A DNA stretch of 64,000 nt. Origin: Alitta virens (Eukaryota > Annelida > Polychaeta > Phyllodocida > Nereididae). A program made the translations under genes and the position numbers. The stretch lies in the NCBI GenBank assembly GCA_932294295.1, contig OW028585.1, positions 1,148,001 to 1,212,000 on the forward strand, written 5' to 3'. The notes beneath the pieces were generated by a model. It had not been told where the DNA came from. It made no database searches and saw only the letters and a program-made list of their open reading frames with translations. Shown piece by piece: positions 36,401-47,271 of this stretch (the first letter of the stretch is position 1; every line of letters begins with the position of its first letter).

Positions 36401-37217
36401 AACTGCCAAAGTATTAATTGATCATGTAATAAATCACTACAGAATCCCTTCCAAAATTCATTCAGATCAAGGCAAAAGTTTTGAATGTGGTTTGATCAAA
36501 TAAATGTGTCAATTGTTACCCATTACAAAGAGTGGAACTACTCCATACCATGCAATGGGTAACGGGCAATGTGAACGGTTTAATCGCACTCTGCTTAACA
36601 TGCTGGGTACCTTGAGTAATGAACAAAAGCACAGATGGAAAGATCATGTAGTCAGTCTTGTACATGCTTACAATTGTACCAAAAATGACAGTACTGGTTA
36701 TATTCCATTCTTCCTGATGTATGGCCGAAATCCTCGATTGCCTGTAGATTTAGCATTTGGTTTGTGTAAAGACAGCACTGAAGAATTGTCATATTCAGAG
36801 TATGTAGGTGAATTGAAAGAGCGATTGGAACAAGCGTATGATTGTGCAAGAAAACAAGTTGAGAATTTACAAAGTTCAGCAAAACAAAGGTATGATGCAA
36901 AAGTCAGAGGTGCTGTGTTAAGTGTTGGTGATCATGTACTGGTGAGAAAAACTCATTTTACTGGTAGACTCAAAATTGAGAATAAATGGGAAGATGAAAT
37001 CTACATTGTAATTGGTCAACTGAATTCTGACATACCAGTGTATGATGTCAAAAGAGAAAATAAGAAAGGTAGAATTCGTAGAGTTCATAGAAATTTGCTC
37101 CTACCAATCAATCATATTGGTGAGGAAATGATTAACTGGAATGAAAAGAAAGTGAAAAGTGTAAAAAATCAAGGAAATGAAATGTCATGTGAAATTGAGC
37201 AAGTTAGTAGTGAATAA
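33490..37217 (+). pseudogene. gypsy/Ty3-type gag-pol remnant
   Basis: Order: a possible Cys-rich gag remnant (33,510), protease remnant with LLDT (33,625) cut by a stop, reverse transcriptase (34,440-35,250), RNase H (35,400-35,760), integrase (36,060-37,217). RT motifs such as VLVCKKDNSLRFCV and the PMGLKNSTATFQ region are clear. A stop after FDH and a frameshift around the catalytic YxDD-equivalent region near 34,920 disable it. RNase H has a frame break near 35,606. The integrase has an HHCC finger (GHFGCERP ... SCEQC) and DDE-type core landmarks, with a stop at 36,501. Most of gag is missing. It is a dead copy of a Metaviridae-like retrotransposon and lacks a 3' LTR. Confidence 0.85.
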
Positions 37218-37936
37218 TCTGATTCAGAATCCAGCTGGAGATATTAGAAGAACTGGGATTTCTGTGGGCCAAGAAGTGCTTGTGAGGAAGGCCCTGGGTA
37301 CCTTGGTCAATACTCACTTCATGGAGTCAGAGGGACCAGCCAAGCAAGCCTCCAGCCCAGCATCTGTGACTGAAGAAAGTGCACCTGAACAGTCCTTGGA
37401 TACCCAGGAAGGGCAATCTGGATCAGTTGTTTTGCTATCAGCAGCGCAAAACACTGGATGCATTGCTGAATGGTGGCACTTTCCAGTGCAAGAAGAAGTT
37501 GCCCCAGCTCCTGCCATAGCTTATGATCCACGAATCCTGCTTACAGCCAGGTCAACAGGAAAGAAGGCAGAAAAGATTGCAAACTTTCTGCCAGAGAAAG
37601 TCAAAGAACAGCTGCAGAAAAAGAGAAGATACATGATGGTCCTTTCACATGGTGAGGATGGCAGGATATCCCTCAAGCAGAGTAAAGAGGACCTGTCTGG
37701 CATCACAATAGCTGAGTGGGGAGCAGCAAATATGAAACTGATGAACTTTCTTATGTCGACTGGTGACCTCAGCAGGGATAAAGTGGAATTTTACCTTGCA
37801 TATACCATGCAAATATTTGAGATGGCAGATGTGTATGAGTGGAACAGCATTCTGCAGTTTGACCAGCGATACAGGGAGCTCCAGGCTGCACATGGATTTC
37901 CTTGGGGAGACATGAGGATGGCCCTCCAAATCCAGC
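35937..37936 (+). repeat. tandem duplication, copy 1 (gypsy integrase plus YR gag)
   Basis: A 2.0-kb unit running from the gypsy linker before integrase into the YR-type gag. It is followed head-to-tail by a near-identical second copy (offset 2,000 bases at the left junction, 1,999 after a one-base deletion). GCTGCT microhomology lies at both parental breakpoints and at the junction. Confidence 0.9.
37223..37936 (+). pseudogene. YR-retroelement gag-like ORF, copy 1 (truncated)
   Basis: Gag-like protein segment of a DIRS/Ngaro-type element, directly abutting the gypsy integrase end. Landmarks are FLPEKVKEQLQKKRRYMMVL, EWGAANMKLMNFLM, and YTMQIFEMADVYEWNSILQF followed by HGFPWGDMRMALQIQ. It is cut off at the tandem-duplication junction after ALQIQ. 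Its open frame begins inside the gypsy region, so the true gag start is lost. The family assignment rests on remembered DIRS/Ngaro gag motifs. Confidence 0.7.
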
Positions 37937-39938
37937 GCTGCTCACCGAAATGAAAGCAAATGGTGTGGCGAGAAAGATCACATCTAGAAATCAAAGACGG
38001 GATTTAGTACAGATGCAGAAAGATCCAAGGTGGTGAAGAGTATCAGTTAGTTCTTCCTATGGAGTACAGAAAGAAAGCTTTCCAACTACTCCACAGCAAA
38101 AACGGACATTTTGGTTGTGAACGTCCTGTAGATCTTTTCCGGAGTAGATTTTACTGGCCAAAAATGCAAAATCATGTAGAAAAATGGGTCAAATCTTGTG
38201 AACAGTGCGTCAAAAGAAAATCCTTGTTTGACAAAGCTCCCTTGCATCATTTTTCTTCAACCTATCCAATGGAGTTGATATGCATTGATTTCTTGAAGCT
38301 AGAAAGAGCTGTTGGTGGTTTTGAACACATTCTTGTCATAACCGACCATTTCTTATGGTATTCTATAGCTGTACCTACAAAAAATGAGACTGCTAAAACA
38401 ACTGCCAAAGTATTAATTGATCATGTAATAAATCACTACAGAATCCCTTCCAAAATTCATTCAGATCAAGGCAAAAGTTTTGAATGTGGTTTGATCAAAG
38501 AAATGTGTCAATTGTTACCCATTACAAAGAGTGGAACTACTCCATACCATGCAATGGGTAACGGGCAATATGAACGGTTTAATCGCACTCTGCTTAACAT
38601 GCTGGGTACCTTGAGTAATGAACAAAAGCACAGATGGAAAGATCATGTAGTCAGTCTTGTACATCCTTACAATTGTACCAAAAATGACAGTACTGGTTAT
38701 TCTCCATTCTTCCTGATGTATGGTCGAAATCCTCGATTGCCTGTAGATTTAGCATTTGGTTGTGTAAAGACAGCACTGAAGAATTGTCATATTCAGAGTA
38801 TGTAGGTGAATTGAAAGAGCGATTGGAACAAGCGTATGATTGTGCAAGAAAACAAATTGAGAATTTACAAAGCTCAGCAAAACAAAGGTATGATGCAAAA
38901 GTCAGAGGTGCTGTGTTAAGTGTTGGTGATCATGTACTGGTGAGAAAAACTCATTTTACTGGTAGACACAAAATTGAGAATAAATGGGAAGATGAAATCT
39001 ACATTGTAATTGGTCAACTGAATTCTGAAATACCAGTGTATGATGTCAAAAGAGAAGATAAGAAAGGTAGAATTTGTAGAGTTCATAGAAATTTGCTCCT
39101 ACCAATCAATCATATTGGTGAGGAAATGATTAACTGGAATGAAAAGAAAGTGAAAAGTGTAAAAAATCAAGGAAATGAAATGTCATGTGAAATTGAGCGA
39201 GTTAGTAGTGAATAATCTGATTCAGAATCCAGCTAAGCCTGGAGATATCAGAAGAACTGGGATTTCTGTGGGCCAAGAAGTGCTTGTGAGGAAGGCCCTG
39301 GGTACCTTGGTCAATACTCACTTCATGGAGTCAGAGGGACCAGCCAAGCAAGCCCCCAGCCCAGCATCTGTGACTGAAGAAAGTGCACCTGAACAGTCCT
39401 TGGATACCCAGGAAGGGCAATCTGGATCAGTGGTTTTGCTATCAGCAGCGCAAAACACTGGATGCATTGCTGAATGGTGGCACTTTCCAGTGCAAGAAGA
39501 AGTTGCCCCAGCCCCTGCCATAGCTTATGATCCACGAATCCTGCTAACAGCCAGGTCAACAGGAAAGAAGGCAGAAAAGATTGCAAACTTTCTGCCAGAG
39601 AAAGTCAAAGAACGGCTGCAGAAAAAGAGAAGATACATGATGGTCCTTTCACATGGTGAGGATGGCAGGATATCCCTCAAGCAGAGTAAAGAGGATCTGT
39701 CTGGCATCACAATAGCTAAGTGGGGAGCAGCAAATATGAAACTGATGAACTTTCTTATGTCGACTGGTGACCTCAGCAGGGATAAAGTGGAATTTTACCT
39801 TGCATATACCATGCAAATATTTGAGATGGCAGATGTGTATGAGTGGAGCAGCATTCTGCAGTTTGACCAGTGATACAGGGAGCTCCAGGCTGCACATGGA
39901 TTTCCTTGGGGAGACATAAGGATGGCCCTCCAAATCCA
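37937..39938 (+). repeat. tandem duplication, copy 2 (gypsy integrase plus YR gag)
   Basis: Second unit of the duplication. It contains the same gypsy-to-gag fusion point, with six extra bases (AAGCCT) at the fusion near 39,235 relative to copy 1 near 37,240. A few percent or fewer differences are visible by eye. Confidence 0.9.
38059..39215 (+). pseudogene. gypsy integrase, second copy
   Basis: Duplicate of 36,060-37,217. It keeps a sense codon where copy 1 has a stop (GAA versus TAA at the codon after GLIK), but has lost one T near 38,760, which shifts the frame after PVDLAFG. It then continues open from 38,760 to 39,215 in the other frame. The two copies are therefore broken by different mutations. 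Confidence 0.85.
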
Positions 39939-40212
39939 GCTGCTGACCCCCAGGAAAACCCCTCATTATGTGCATCAACAACAACGTGCCAGACCCAGTG
40001 CTTCAACAGAGGAATGTAAGTTGTGGTTGAATTCTGGTGGCAAACTTTGTGCTTTTGGATCCCAGTGCAAATATGTGCATAAAAAATTCCCGGATGCTGC
40101 AGAAAATGATCCAAAAAAAAAACGGCCAGTAGGGGTCACCAGGGATGATGCACTAAACTATGAAGCATTGCTACCCCTGGATGATCCTAAACGAGATTTT
40201 CTTTTAAATTGA
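39223..40212 (+). pseudogene. YR-retroelement gag-like ORF, copy 2 with zinc-finger end
   Basis: Same gag segment as copy 1, but with one stop (CGA to TGA at 39,871) and a natural C-terminus. After ALQIQLLTPRK it has a CCCH-type cluster (CKLWLNSGGKLCAFGSQCKYVH), common at the end of gag in DIRS-like elements, then a Lys-rich tail to the stop at 40,210. This is the least truncated gag copy in the window. Confidence 0.7.
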
Positions 40213-40366
40213 ATTAAGCATGGTTTTTGTGTTACAACCACTGACTAGGATGGCCCTCCCCCCATGTGGCAGGCAAATTACCAATCTGCCACAGCACCTG
40301 ATAAAGCCCCCTGGTGGAAGCACAGATTCTCGAAGAAATTGACAATGGTCGTTACCTCATCATTCA

Positions 40367-40555
40367 GGGCAGGGGCCTTGCTCAGAGGTAGCGCTCTGGG
40401 CTTCCAACCGCTGGGTCCCGGGTTCGATTCCCGGTCAAGCCTAAGTTGGATGGCTGTTCCCTCCTTCGTCTCATTGCCATGGTCTCTGCCTGTCCTAATT
40501 AGCCCAACTGGTGCAGAAATACAGGACGTAAAGCCCTAAATCCACCCACCCACCT
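40367..40555 (+). mobile_element. tRNA-derived SINE with perfect 13-bp target duplication
   Basis: 189-bp element flanked by ACCTCATCATTCA on both sides (40,354-40,366 and 40,556-40,568). The tRNA-related head has an A-box (TTGCTCAGAGGTAGCGC), an anticodon-loop-like CTTCCAA and a B-box (GGTTCGATTCCC). It most resembles a glycine-type tRNA. The tail is CGTAAAGCCCTAAATCC plus (CACC)n. It interrupts the YR element between gag and RT, so it is younger than that element. Confidence 0.88.
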
Positions 40556-40568
40556 ACCTCATCATTCA

Positions 40569-40993
40569 AGAAAAACCACAAATCATTTCTGCATTGGGTG
40601 CTATTTTTAAAGACTCTGGCAAAGTCAGGGGCACATCTCAGTCCTAGCATCTTTAGCATAATGGCAAGTAAAGGCTTCTCAAAATGCATAGCCTATCTTG
40701 ATGACTTCCTTCTGATTGCGGACACCAAAGAGGAATGTAGCAGACAAGCCCTGGAACTCATCAAACTCCTGCGTTATCTGGGCTTTAGCATTAATTACAA
40801 TAAAGTTGTTGGCCCAGCCCAGCACATCACATGCCTTGGAATTGAGCTTGACTCCAACACCTGCACCTTATCATTTCCCAAGGAGCAATTGGAGACCTTT
40901 CTACAGCAAGTAAAAAGTTTTAATCAGTGCAAATCAGTTTCAAAAAAGCAACTGCAATCTCTTGCTGGCAAGCTTTCTTGGGCCAAGGTGTAG
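40569..40993 (+). pseudogene. YR-retroelement reverse transcriptase fragment
   Basis: It starts with an RT entry motif (SALGAIFKDSGKV), then lacks the middle of the palm/fingers and resumes at MASKGFSKCIAYLDDFLLIA with the catalytic YLDD box. The thumb-like segment follows (LGFSINYNKV, CLGIELDSNT, LQSLAGKLSWAKV). YLDDFL and the LAGKLSWA motif are typical of DIRS/Ngaro RT. An internal deletion makes it non-functional. Confidence 0.8.
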
Positions 40994-41533
40994 GCTCCAC
41001 TTGCAAACTATATTGGTTTGTATTAATTTATTACAGGCTCCCTCACACAGAACCAGGATTACAAAGGATATGCACCTAGATTTTTCATGGTGGCTTGCTT
41101 TATCTGTGCATTTTAATGGCACTTTGCCCATGATTGATAACAGGCCTTATGCCCCTGTATGTATTGATGCCTACCCCCAGGGAGGGGGTGGTCATTTGCT
41201 GGTCAAGCTTTTAATATTCAGTGATCCAATTGGCCTGGAGCTGCTGCATTACACAATAATTACCTTGAAGTTCTGGCATTATAACCTGCTGCCCATCTCT
41301 GGGCAGCTCAATGGGCAAACAAGATAATCTAAGTGCATACTGATAACCAAGCAGCCTGTGCAATTATTAACCATGGTACTGCTAGTAATTCATTTGTCAT
41401 GGATTCTTTACGACGTGTGTTCTGGTTGTCTGCCATTTATAACTTCAGATCAGTGCAGTTTATTACCCTGGAGACCACAATGTCATTGCAAATGCCTTCA
41501 GTTGTATCCATGAACCAGCTGCTTGGACCATAA
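40994..41533 (+). pseudogene. YR-retroelement RNase H region, degraded
   Basis: Continues from the RT with a frameshift. It shows CIDAYPQGGGGHL, HTDNQAACAIINHGT and a final FITLETTMSLQMPS, which correspond to the RNase H-like domain found after DIRS/Ngaro RT. At least one frame change occurs between about 41,200 and 41,330. No tyrosine recombinase follows before repeat B1 at 41,660. Confidence 0.7.
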
Positions 41534-41659
41534 TGAATTCTTTTTGCTCTGGACTTGTGTGACACTATTGATACAAACCTTTTTTTTTAGTAATTTTTCA
41601 ATCTTTTTACTATATCACTAGCTAGGGTTTTTAGTACACTCTCTACTTGTGGACTTAGT

Positions 41660-41813
41660 AGTTTTATCTATGTTTATTTGATCTTTGTTTTTACGACATT
41701 ATTATGCAAGCATCTTGCTCAAGCTTATTGGCGAGCGAATAATTAATTGTATAGTTATTAATTTAAATAAACTTTGCCCAATTTGTACTTGTTTGTTTGT
41801 GTGATGTCTTTAA
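41660..41813 (+). repeat. split direct repeat B1
   Basis: 154 bp from AGTTTTATCTATGTTTATTT to GTGATGTCTTTAA, repeated as B2 at 42,018-42,170 with scattered substitutions. It sits directly before A2. Confidence 0.8.
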
Positions 41814-41814
41814 G

Positions 41815-42017
41815 GTTTATTAATATTTCTATTAATAGTCTTTAAAGATGCACACCAGCGCGTCACTGCTTATCTATGCAGTTTCATCCCTTGTCAGTGC
41901 GTTTGCAGCAGCAGCAGTGTTAGCATCAATTGTGGCTTGTTTTAATTTCCACCTTCCAACCCTCCTTCACCATTTTTGTCTGATTTTAATCAAATGCATA
42001 TCTTGCCAACTTGGAGG
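41815..42017 (+). repeat. split direct repeat A2
   Basis: The first 134 bases match A1 (32,887-33,050) apart from a roughly 30-base gap. The remaining 69 bases (CCACCTTCC onward) have no counterpart at A1, where the match stops at 33,050. Confidence 0.75.
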
Positions 42018-42170
42018 AGTTTTATCTATGTTTATTTGATCTTTGTTTTTAGGACATTATTATGCAAGCGTTTTGTTCAAGCATATGGGCGCGCGCATCA
42101 TTAATTGTATAGTTATTATTTTTATAAACTTCGCCCAATTTTTACTTGTTTGTTTGTGTGATGTCTTTAA
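42018..42170 (+). repeat. split direct repeat B2, right end of YR element
   Basis: Second copy of B1 ending GTGATGTCTTTAA. It marks the probable right terminus of the composite element. Confidence 0.8.
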
Positions 42171-42173
42171 TTC

Positions 42174-42420
42174 AACAGCAACACTTTTGTTGGGCTCGCC
42201 GCTATGCCAGCAAAAAATAAAAAACAAATTCTCATTTAAATTTACCAGCAGTTCCTTATTTCAAAATGGCCGTGCAGACGTATCCCAGCATGGCAAATCA
42301 AACAAAACGAAGAAGGAAATTTAATTAGAAGAAGAACAACAAAGAAAGTACAATACAACCATTCATACATAAAATACATTTTTCACATTTGTTATTATTA
42401 ATTTTAATATAGAGGGTGGC
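42174..42420 (+). repeat. unclassified repeat module, 5' fragment
   Basis: Begins CAACAGCAACACTTTTGTTG, then GGCTCGCCGC and AGCAAAAA, continues with TTTCAAAATGGCC and AACCATTCAT-like sequence, and stops at an ATTATTAATTTTAATATAG. It matches the starts of the modules at 43,599 and 48,127. Confidence 0.6.
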
Positions 42421-43598
42421 TAATCACTGATTAGATTCACCGGGATCGATTGATATAGGTGTCTAAGCTTATCAGGAGTGTGGCGGTTCGATTAGTCTTG
42501 TAACTAATTCTTCATTTAAATATTTAATTATCTCAAACTGTCCCAAGACACTATTCAAGTTCTGGTATTTCATCAAATCCATTGTACATAATAATGATCT
42601 AAAATCCCACAATTAATTAACTTAGACAAAAGGAAGGACACGTAGAGTACATTTCTAATATTTAATAAACAAATTCACTGAACTCAATTTATTAAAAACG
42701 AGAGTTGTTCAAATTACCTGATCAAAGGCCTTACCAAGAAGGGCCAACAGCAGGAGGATATTCATTGGATATACATACCCAGTAAATATATAAAATTCGC
42801 ATTCCTTAATATTCTCAACATCCATGGACCAAACATTTGTCTTAGATTAAACAGTGATCCCAAAAGTCTTCTTAACTACTATTCAGAACTAAGACTAGCA
42901 TCCCAATTCCTGAGCCGATTCTGCTCTCATCCTTTCTCAGGGACTTAAGTGCAGGTCCTGCCCCACCTGCCACTCATTACCCACTGCTTCAACTATATTT
43001 TTCTCTAGCTTGTCTGCCTAGCTCAGTCAGTTGCCTTGGAAACTGAGCTAGTACAGAGTTACTTAATGTTTTACTGGTCAATGGATGTTGAGTATTGTTT
43101 AAAAATTATAGGTCAATGCAATAAATATTCAAATATGTTGCAAGTCTCATTATTACTAAGTATTACACATAATTATCACCACAATCCAAAAGAATAGTAC
43201 ATGAGGTTCATTAACACGATTCATAAGATTTTAGCATAATTATACATGTTTCAGCATTTAAAGTTCACTCACAGAGTAATCTTAATATCATAGGATTAAG
43301 AATAGCGATATGATTCTAAATACACGGCAAATAAATACATACCTAATATATGGATATTAAAGCATAAATACATAAAGAATAAATACAATATAATAATGGC
43401 ATGAAGGTCAGTAGGATTGTAGGGATGCCTTTCCAGCCCCCTACGATATTAACATAGCATACTCGAATTGAGTTAACAATTAATAATGCCATACATAATA
43501 TCTTGGATGAACTGGATAAGGATTGAATACTTCGAAAGTAATAAAACATATTAGTTATTAGGTGTATTAGGATGAGTCGAATTCACTCAATGCAAACA
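42421..43598. other. unclassified sequence between two repeat modules
   Basis: AT-rich, no coding potential recognised. It may be an insertion that separates module copies. No terminal repeats were found by eye. Confidence 0.3.
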
Positions 43599-44880
43599 AC
43601 AGCAACACTTTTCTTGGGCTCGCTGCAATGCTAGCAAAAAAAATAGTTCTTTCAAAATGGCCACCCGGCATGCCTAATCAACCAAAACAGATTGGCAAAA
43701 ACAGAAAGAAGGAAATTCAACCATTTATTATTATTAATTTTAACATAGCATACTGTGAGGAATGAGCTCATGCTTTGCTTATTAAAAAGTTTTTCAAGAC
43801 TACAGAAGTTCTAAATTCTTCTTCAAAAATTAGGATTTTTTTTTGGGCCTAATGCACCTCCATTTATTATTCCAAGTGACCGAGAATCTGGATCATCAAA
43901 TTCTTCACATTTTTTTATACTTTTCTTCCTGTAACCGATGGAAATATTTTATAGTTGTCCATTGTGATAATGGAGGCACTCCAAGTATTATTTAATCAGA
44001 GAGGCCAATTATTCACCAATGCATTAGCTGTAGTATATCATAATAAAAAAAAGAACCTGTTGACCTTATGTTTTGCATGTTTGATATATTTTTACCAAGA
44101 ATTATTAGTCAAAGAGTCATGGTTCATCCATGCCTTACTTTAGGTGGACTGCTTATTTTGCAACAGTTTTATTATCAACCTGATATATTCCAATATTGTT
44201 CATTAATTGTGATCGTGATCAATAAAGCTACACATAGAATTATAAATAGTATATCATATTGAAGCAATTTTACTAACCCATATATATTTATCATGTCCAT
44301 TGTGATCAATATAGTCTTGCCTATAATTATTTTGCAAGGCCAAAAAATTATGCCGAGAACAATTTAGTGTGCCAAATTGAGCCCTCACCAAAGAGCTGAT
44401 AATAGACATGAGATACAATACAAGCAGATTACACAGCAATTTCAATGAAAGATTCAGATTTATTGACAATAAATACACAAATTTGCAAAGAGTTCAGCAA
44501 TTTCCACACTAATGTATTTGGGCCTGATGCCATAAAATGCATGTATATCTATATATATATATATAAGTGAGTAACCTTAAATTTGTTAAGCTCCATAGCA
44601 ACGATTCATACATTTTAAACTCTGAAGGAGATTGAATGGCAGGTCACATGACCTGACAGAGCAAGTGTGACCTTTTCGAACTCTGATCAGGAAGACAAAA
44701 TGCAGCAGCAGTGGCAACATTTTGCTTGTTGATCTTGATTGATGAACATTTGCAATTAATAGCACAAAAAGTTTAAATCCAATACATTTTAATGCAATGG
44801 TGGGCCATTGATGGCTTATTTTTAAGTGCAGCCTTTATCAACAAAATGTACATTTACATTCATCAGTTTTGTCGGTTATT
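43599..44880 (+). repeat. unclassified repeat module, copy 1
   Basis: Shares its full order with 48,127-49,560: the AACAGCAACACTTTT start, an ATG with MEALQVLFNQRGQLFTNALA, the TGTGATCAATATAGTC stretch, TTATGCCGAGAACAATTTA, TATTTGGGCCTGATGCC, then GACAAAATGCAGCAGCAGTG and GCAGCCTTTATCAACAAAAT. Interrupted at its right end by a LINE. Confidence 0.7.
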
Positions 44881-45368
44881 GAATTTGAGTGGTTTTCACG
44901 ATATGCATATTGACTTTTATAGTATATATTTTGGGTGGTAAAGTAATCATGTAACTGACTATGGATGACACATTCAACAATTTTTGAAAATCATGAGAGT
45001 AGTGAAACAGGACGGTAATTATTAAACAGGCTATCATCATCTTTTTTATATACAGGGGTTACCTTAGCAATTTTTAGTAGATCTGGAAAAACTGATGAAA
45101 CCATTTGATTTATAATTAGGGTTAAAGGTGTCGCAATTTCAAGTTTAATATATTTTTGTAGTTTATTAAAGGCATCATCAAAACCACAACTTGCTTTTAC
45201 AAAGTTCAAAGGTCTGATAAAATCAATAACTACTGGGGATAAAACGTATGCAAATCTTAAGTTCACTGCACCAGATGATCCTGATTATTTAGCTAAAAAA
45301 TTCATGAAATTTATCATAATTTTCATTTGGATTGGCAGTTAAACTAGTATCTAATTTTTCAATTATGT
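44880..45368 (-). pseudogene. LINE (A) reverse transcriptase N-terminal part
   Basis: On the - strand: PLTLIINQMVSSVFPDLLKI, KVTPVYKKDD, NNYRPVSLLS and, across a frame change near 44,990, an ISKIVE-type segment and SQYAYRENHS. These are RT blocks of CR1/L2/Rex-like LINEs. Its upstream part, including the end of the endonuclease domain, lies at 47,272-47,480, separated by the DNA transposon at 45,373-47,267. Confidence 0.75.
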
Positions 45369-45839
45369 TTAAAGGGGAACTAACCCCTTTTGCACTTTAC
45401 CTCTCAGATGTTAGCTTGGGTCCATAGAAACACATCCCCGATATTCATAACTTGTATATATGCCCTGGTAATGAAATATCCTGCATTTATTAGCTCCGTT
45501 TTGTGAACTACGGAGGCCGCCATTTTCTACTTTCCCGGGTGTTTTGTTCTCGCCGGAAATACGTCACTGTTGTACTTAGGTCAAAGGCAATGAGTGCCAA
45601 GTGCAATCCAATTGCTTGACTATAGGTTAGCAGTGTCAGAAACAGGCAAAATGTGTTAATTGCAATTGAAATAAGAGCATGTCACTGTCCTAACCAAGTG
45701 TCAAGTAAATTGCCATTAAACAATTTGAGACTAAGCAATTATAGATAAATGTAATGTAAATTGCACTATATAGTATAGTATAGAAGATAAATTTCTTTAA
45801 ACAATACCACTGCAGTGCACAAAAAATGTTTTAAGATAT

Positions 45840-46550
45840 TTTATCTTCTTATGCTTGCTTTCAACTATTAAACTAAAGAAATTGAAAGTTAAACAAAACC
45901 AAGCTGTCAGAGCAATATTTAAATTAAACAGAAGAACCAGACTAATCCCATTTTATAAGAAAGCTGAGATTCTTGAGTTAGAAGATTTAGTAGATTTGTC
46001 TCTGTTAGGTATTTCATATAGGTATGTGAATGATACTCTGCCAAAACGTATTGCTAATTTATTTGAAATTCCATCGCACAACATAGCAACTAGAAATAGA
46101 AACATTTTGCAAACACCTATTCATACCCTTCAGATTTATAATACCTTTGGCTGCATTTACCACAGCAATTAAGAAATGTAAATACTCAAATATAATTTGT
46201 AAAATCCTATTCAAAATCACGTTTCAATCATAATTAGCATTATATATATATATATATATATTTTATTTTTTTCTTCTCTCTTTTCATTGAAAAATGCTGT
46301 TGATAATGCGAAAATTAAGTCCATTGTTTATTTTTCTCGTTTTCTTGTTGCCTTGTTTTATATATTCTGTATTTTTGATTGAGTAAATTTTTTTTTCTTT
46401 TATCTGGGGGCATCCACCCTATGGGTTACTGTATATTGTTAAACACTCGGGTGTAGCCCCATTACCAGTCAGTTTTGTGATATTCCTATGTAACACTAAG
46501 TTGTAAAATTGTATTTGCGGAGATTGGTGAATAAATAAACTCTCTAAAAA
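45840..46550 (+). mobile_element. LINE (E) 3' end, inserted in the DNA transposon
   Basis: An open segment from 45,855 contains KQNQAVRAIFKLNRRTRLIP and LEDLVDLSLLGISYRYVNDT, the C-terminal region of CR1/Jockey-type RT ORFs, ending near 46,170. A 3'UTR with a GGGGGCATCCACCC box and terminal AATAAATAAACTC follows. 5'-truncated. Confidence 0.75.
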
Positions 46551-46608
46551 CTCTATGCATGTATATAATATTTTGGTTTACATTGTATTAGATTTTAACA
46601 TTATGTAT

Positions 46609-46640
46609 TCTATCTATCTATCTATCTATCTAACTATCAA
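46609..46640 (+). repeat. (TATC)n microsatellite
   Basis: Short CTAT run just after the LINE 3' end. Confidence 0.85.
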
Positions 46641-47271
46641 ACTATGCACTTGTTAATAGAACAGTGTTAAACAATTAAAATCCATTTCTGCAGCAAATAC
46701 GTTTTTTTTAAAGAAAAAAAGTGTATTTATTTATAACAACTTGAATTTTAGCTTAGTCCTTCCTCCTCCCGCATGAGTTTTAAATATGTCTAGCAATGCA
46801 TGCTTTCAAGTTGCATACAAATGAACAAGTACAACTTGTTCATTAATATAATACATTCTGCCAATCTTGAGTTATGCCAAATACTAACACTAACTTTACT
46901 TAGTAAAAATTTGTATATAATCAAATGCTAATTATTATATACAAATTGTTCATTGCAATCATGCTGTATTCCAAAAACGTCTAATTAACTTCTTGTAGTT
47001 ATGCTATATTGTTCTTCACTAAATTGCAATGAACTGGATTGCAATCTGTGCAGGATCGCACTTAGGACATAAGTGACGTCACGGCCTTGCGTGCCGTGCG
47101 CAATAATGGCGGCCCCCAGCGTTGTTGGGGGTGGTGCAAATTGCATGTTTATATAGGCTAAAATTCATACTAAACTCTTCTTTTGAACACTTTTTTTCGC
47201 GGCAATTGATATTTTAATATCTAATTGATCTTTTAAAATAAACATACTAATCTCCTTTAGTTCCCCTTTAA

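Larger units (their letters stand above)
32887..42170 (+). mobile_element. composite Ngaro/PAT-like YR retrotransposon carrying a gypsy element and SINE
   Basis: A1 at the left and B1-A2-B2 at the right define a 9.3-kb element in the split-direct-repeat format. Internally: gypsy 5'LTR-pol, YR gag (twice), SINE, YR RT-RNase H. No tyrosine recombinase or MT domain is seen. It is non-autonomous and inactive as it stands. Confidence 0.6.
45373..47267. mobile_element. TTAA-flanked DNA transposon with terminal inverted repeats
   Basis: Left end TTTAAAGGGGAACTAA and right end TTAGTTCCCCTTTAAA are perfect inverted complements. TTAA is at both borders (45,369-45,372 and 47,268-47,271). Subterminal sequences are also inverted relatives (GGCCGCCATT, GTCACT, CACTTAGGAC-like motifs near 45,515-45,580 and 47,060-47,115). 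It splits a LINE whose two halves read on across the TTAA site. TTAA targets suggest the Kolobok or piggyBac type. No transposase is seen, so it is non-autonomous. Confidence 0.75.

Noticed and set aside
40367..40445. A tRNA-Gly-like gene
   Set aside because: A and B boxes are good but the stems have mismatches. The unit is flanked by 13-bp target duplications and continues into a SINE tail, so it is a SINE head.
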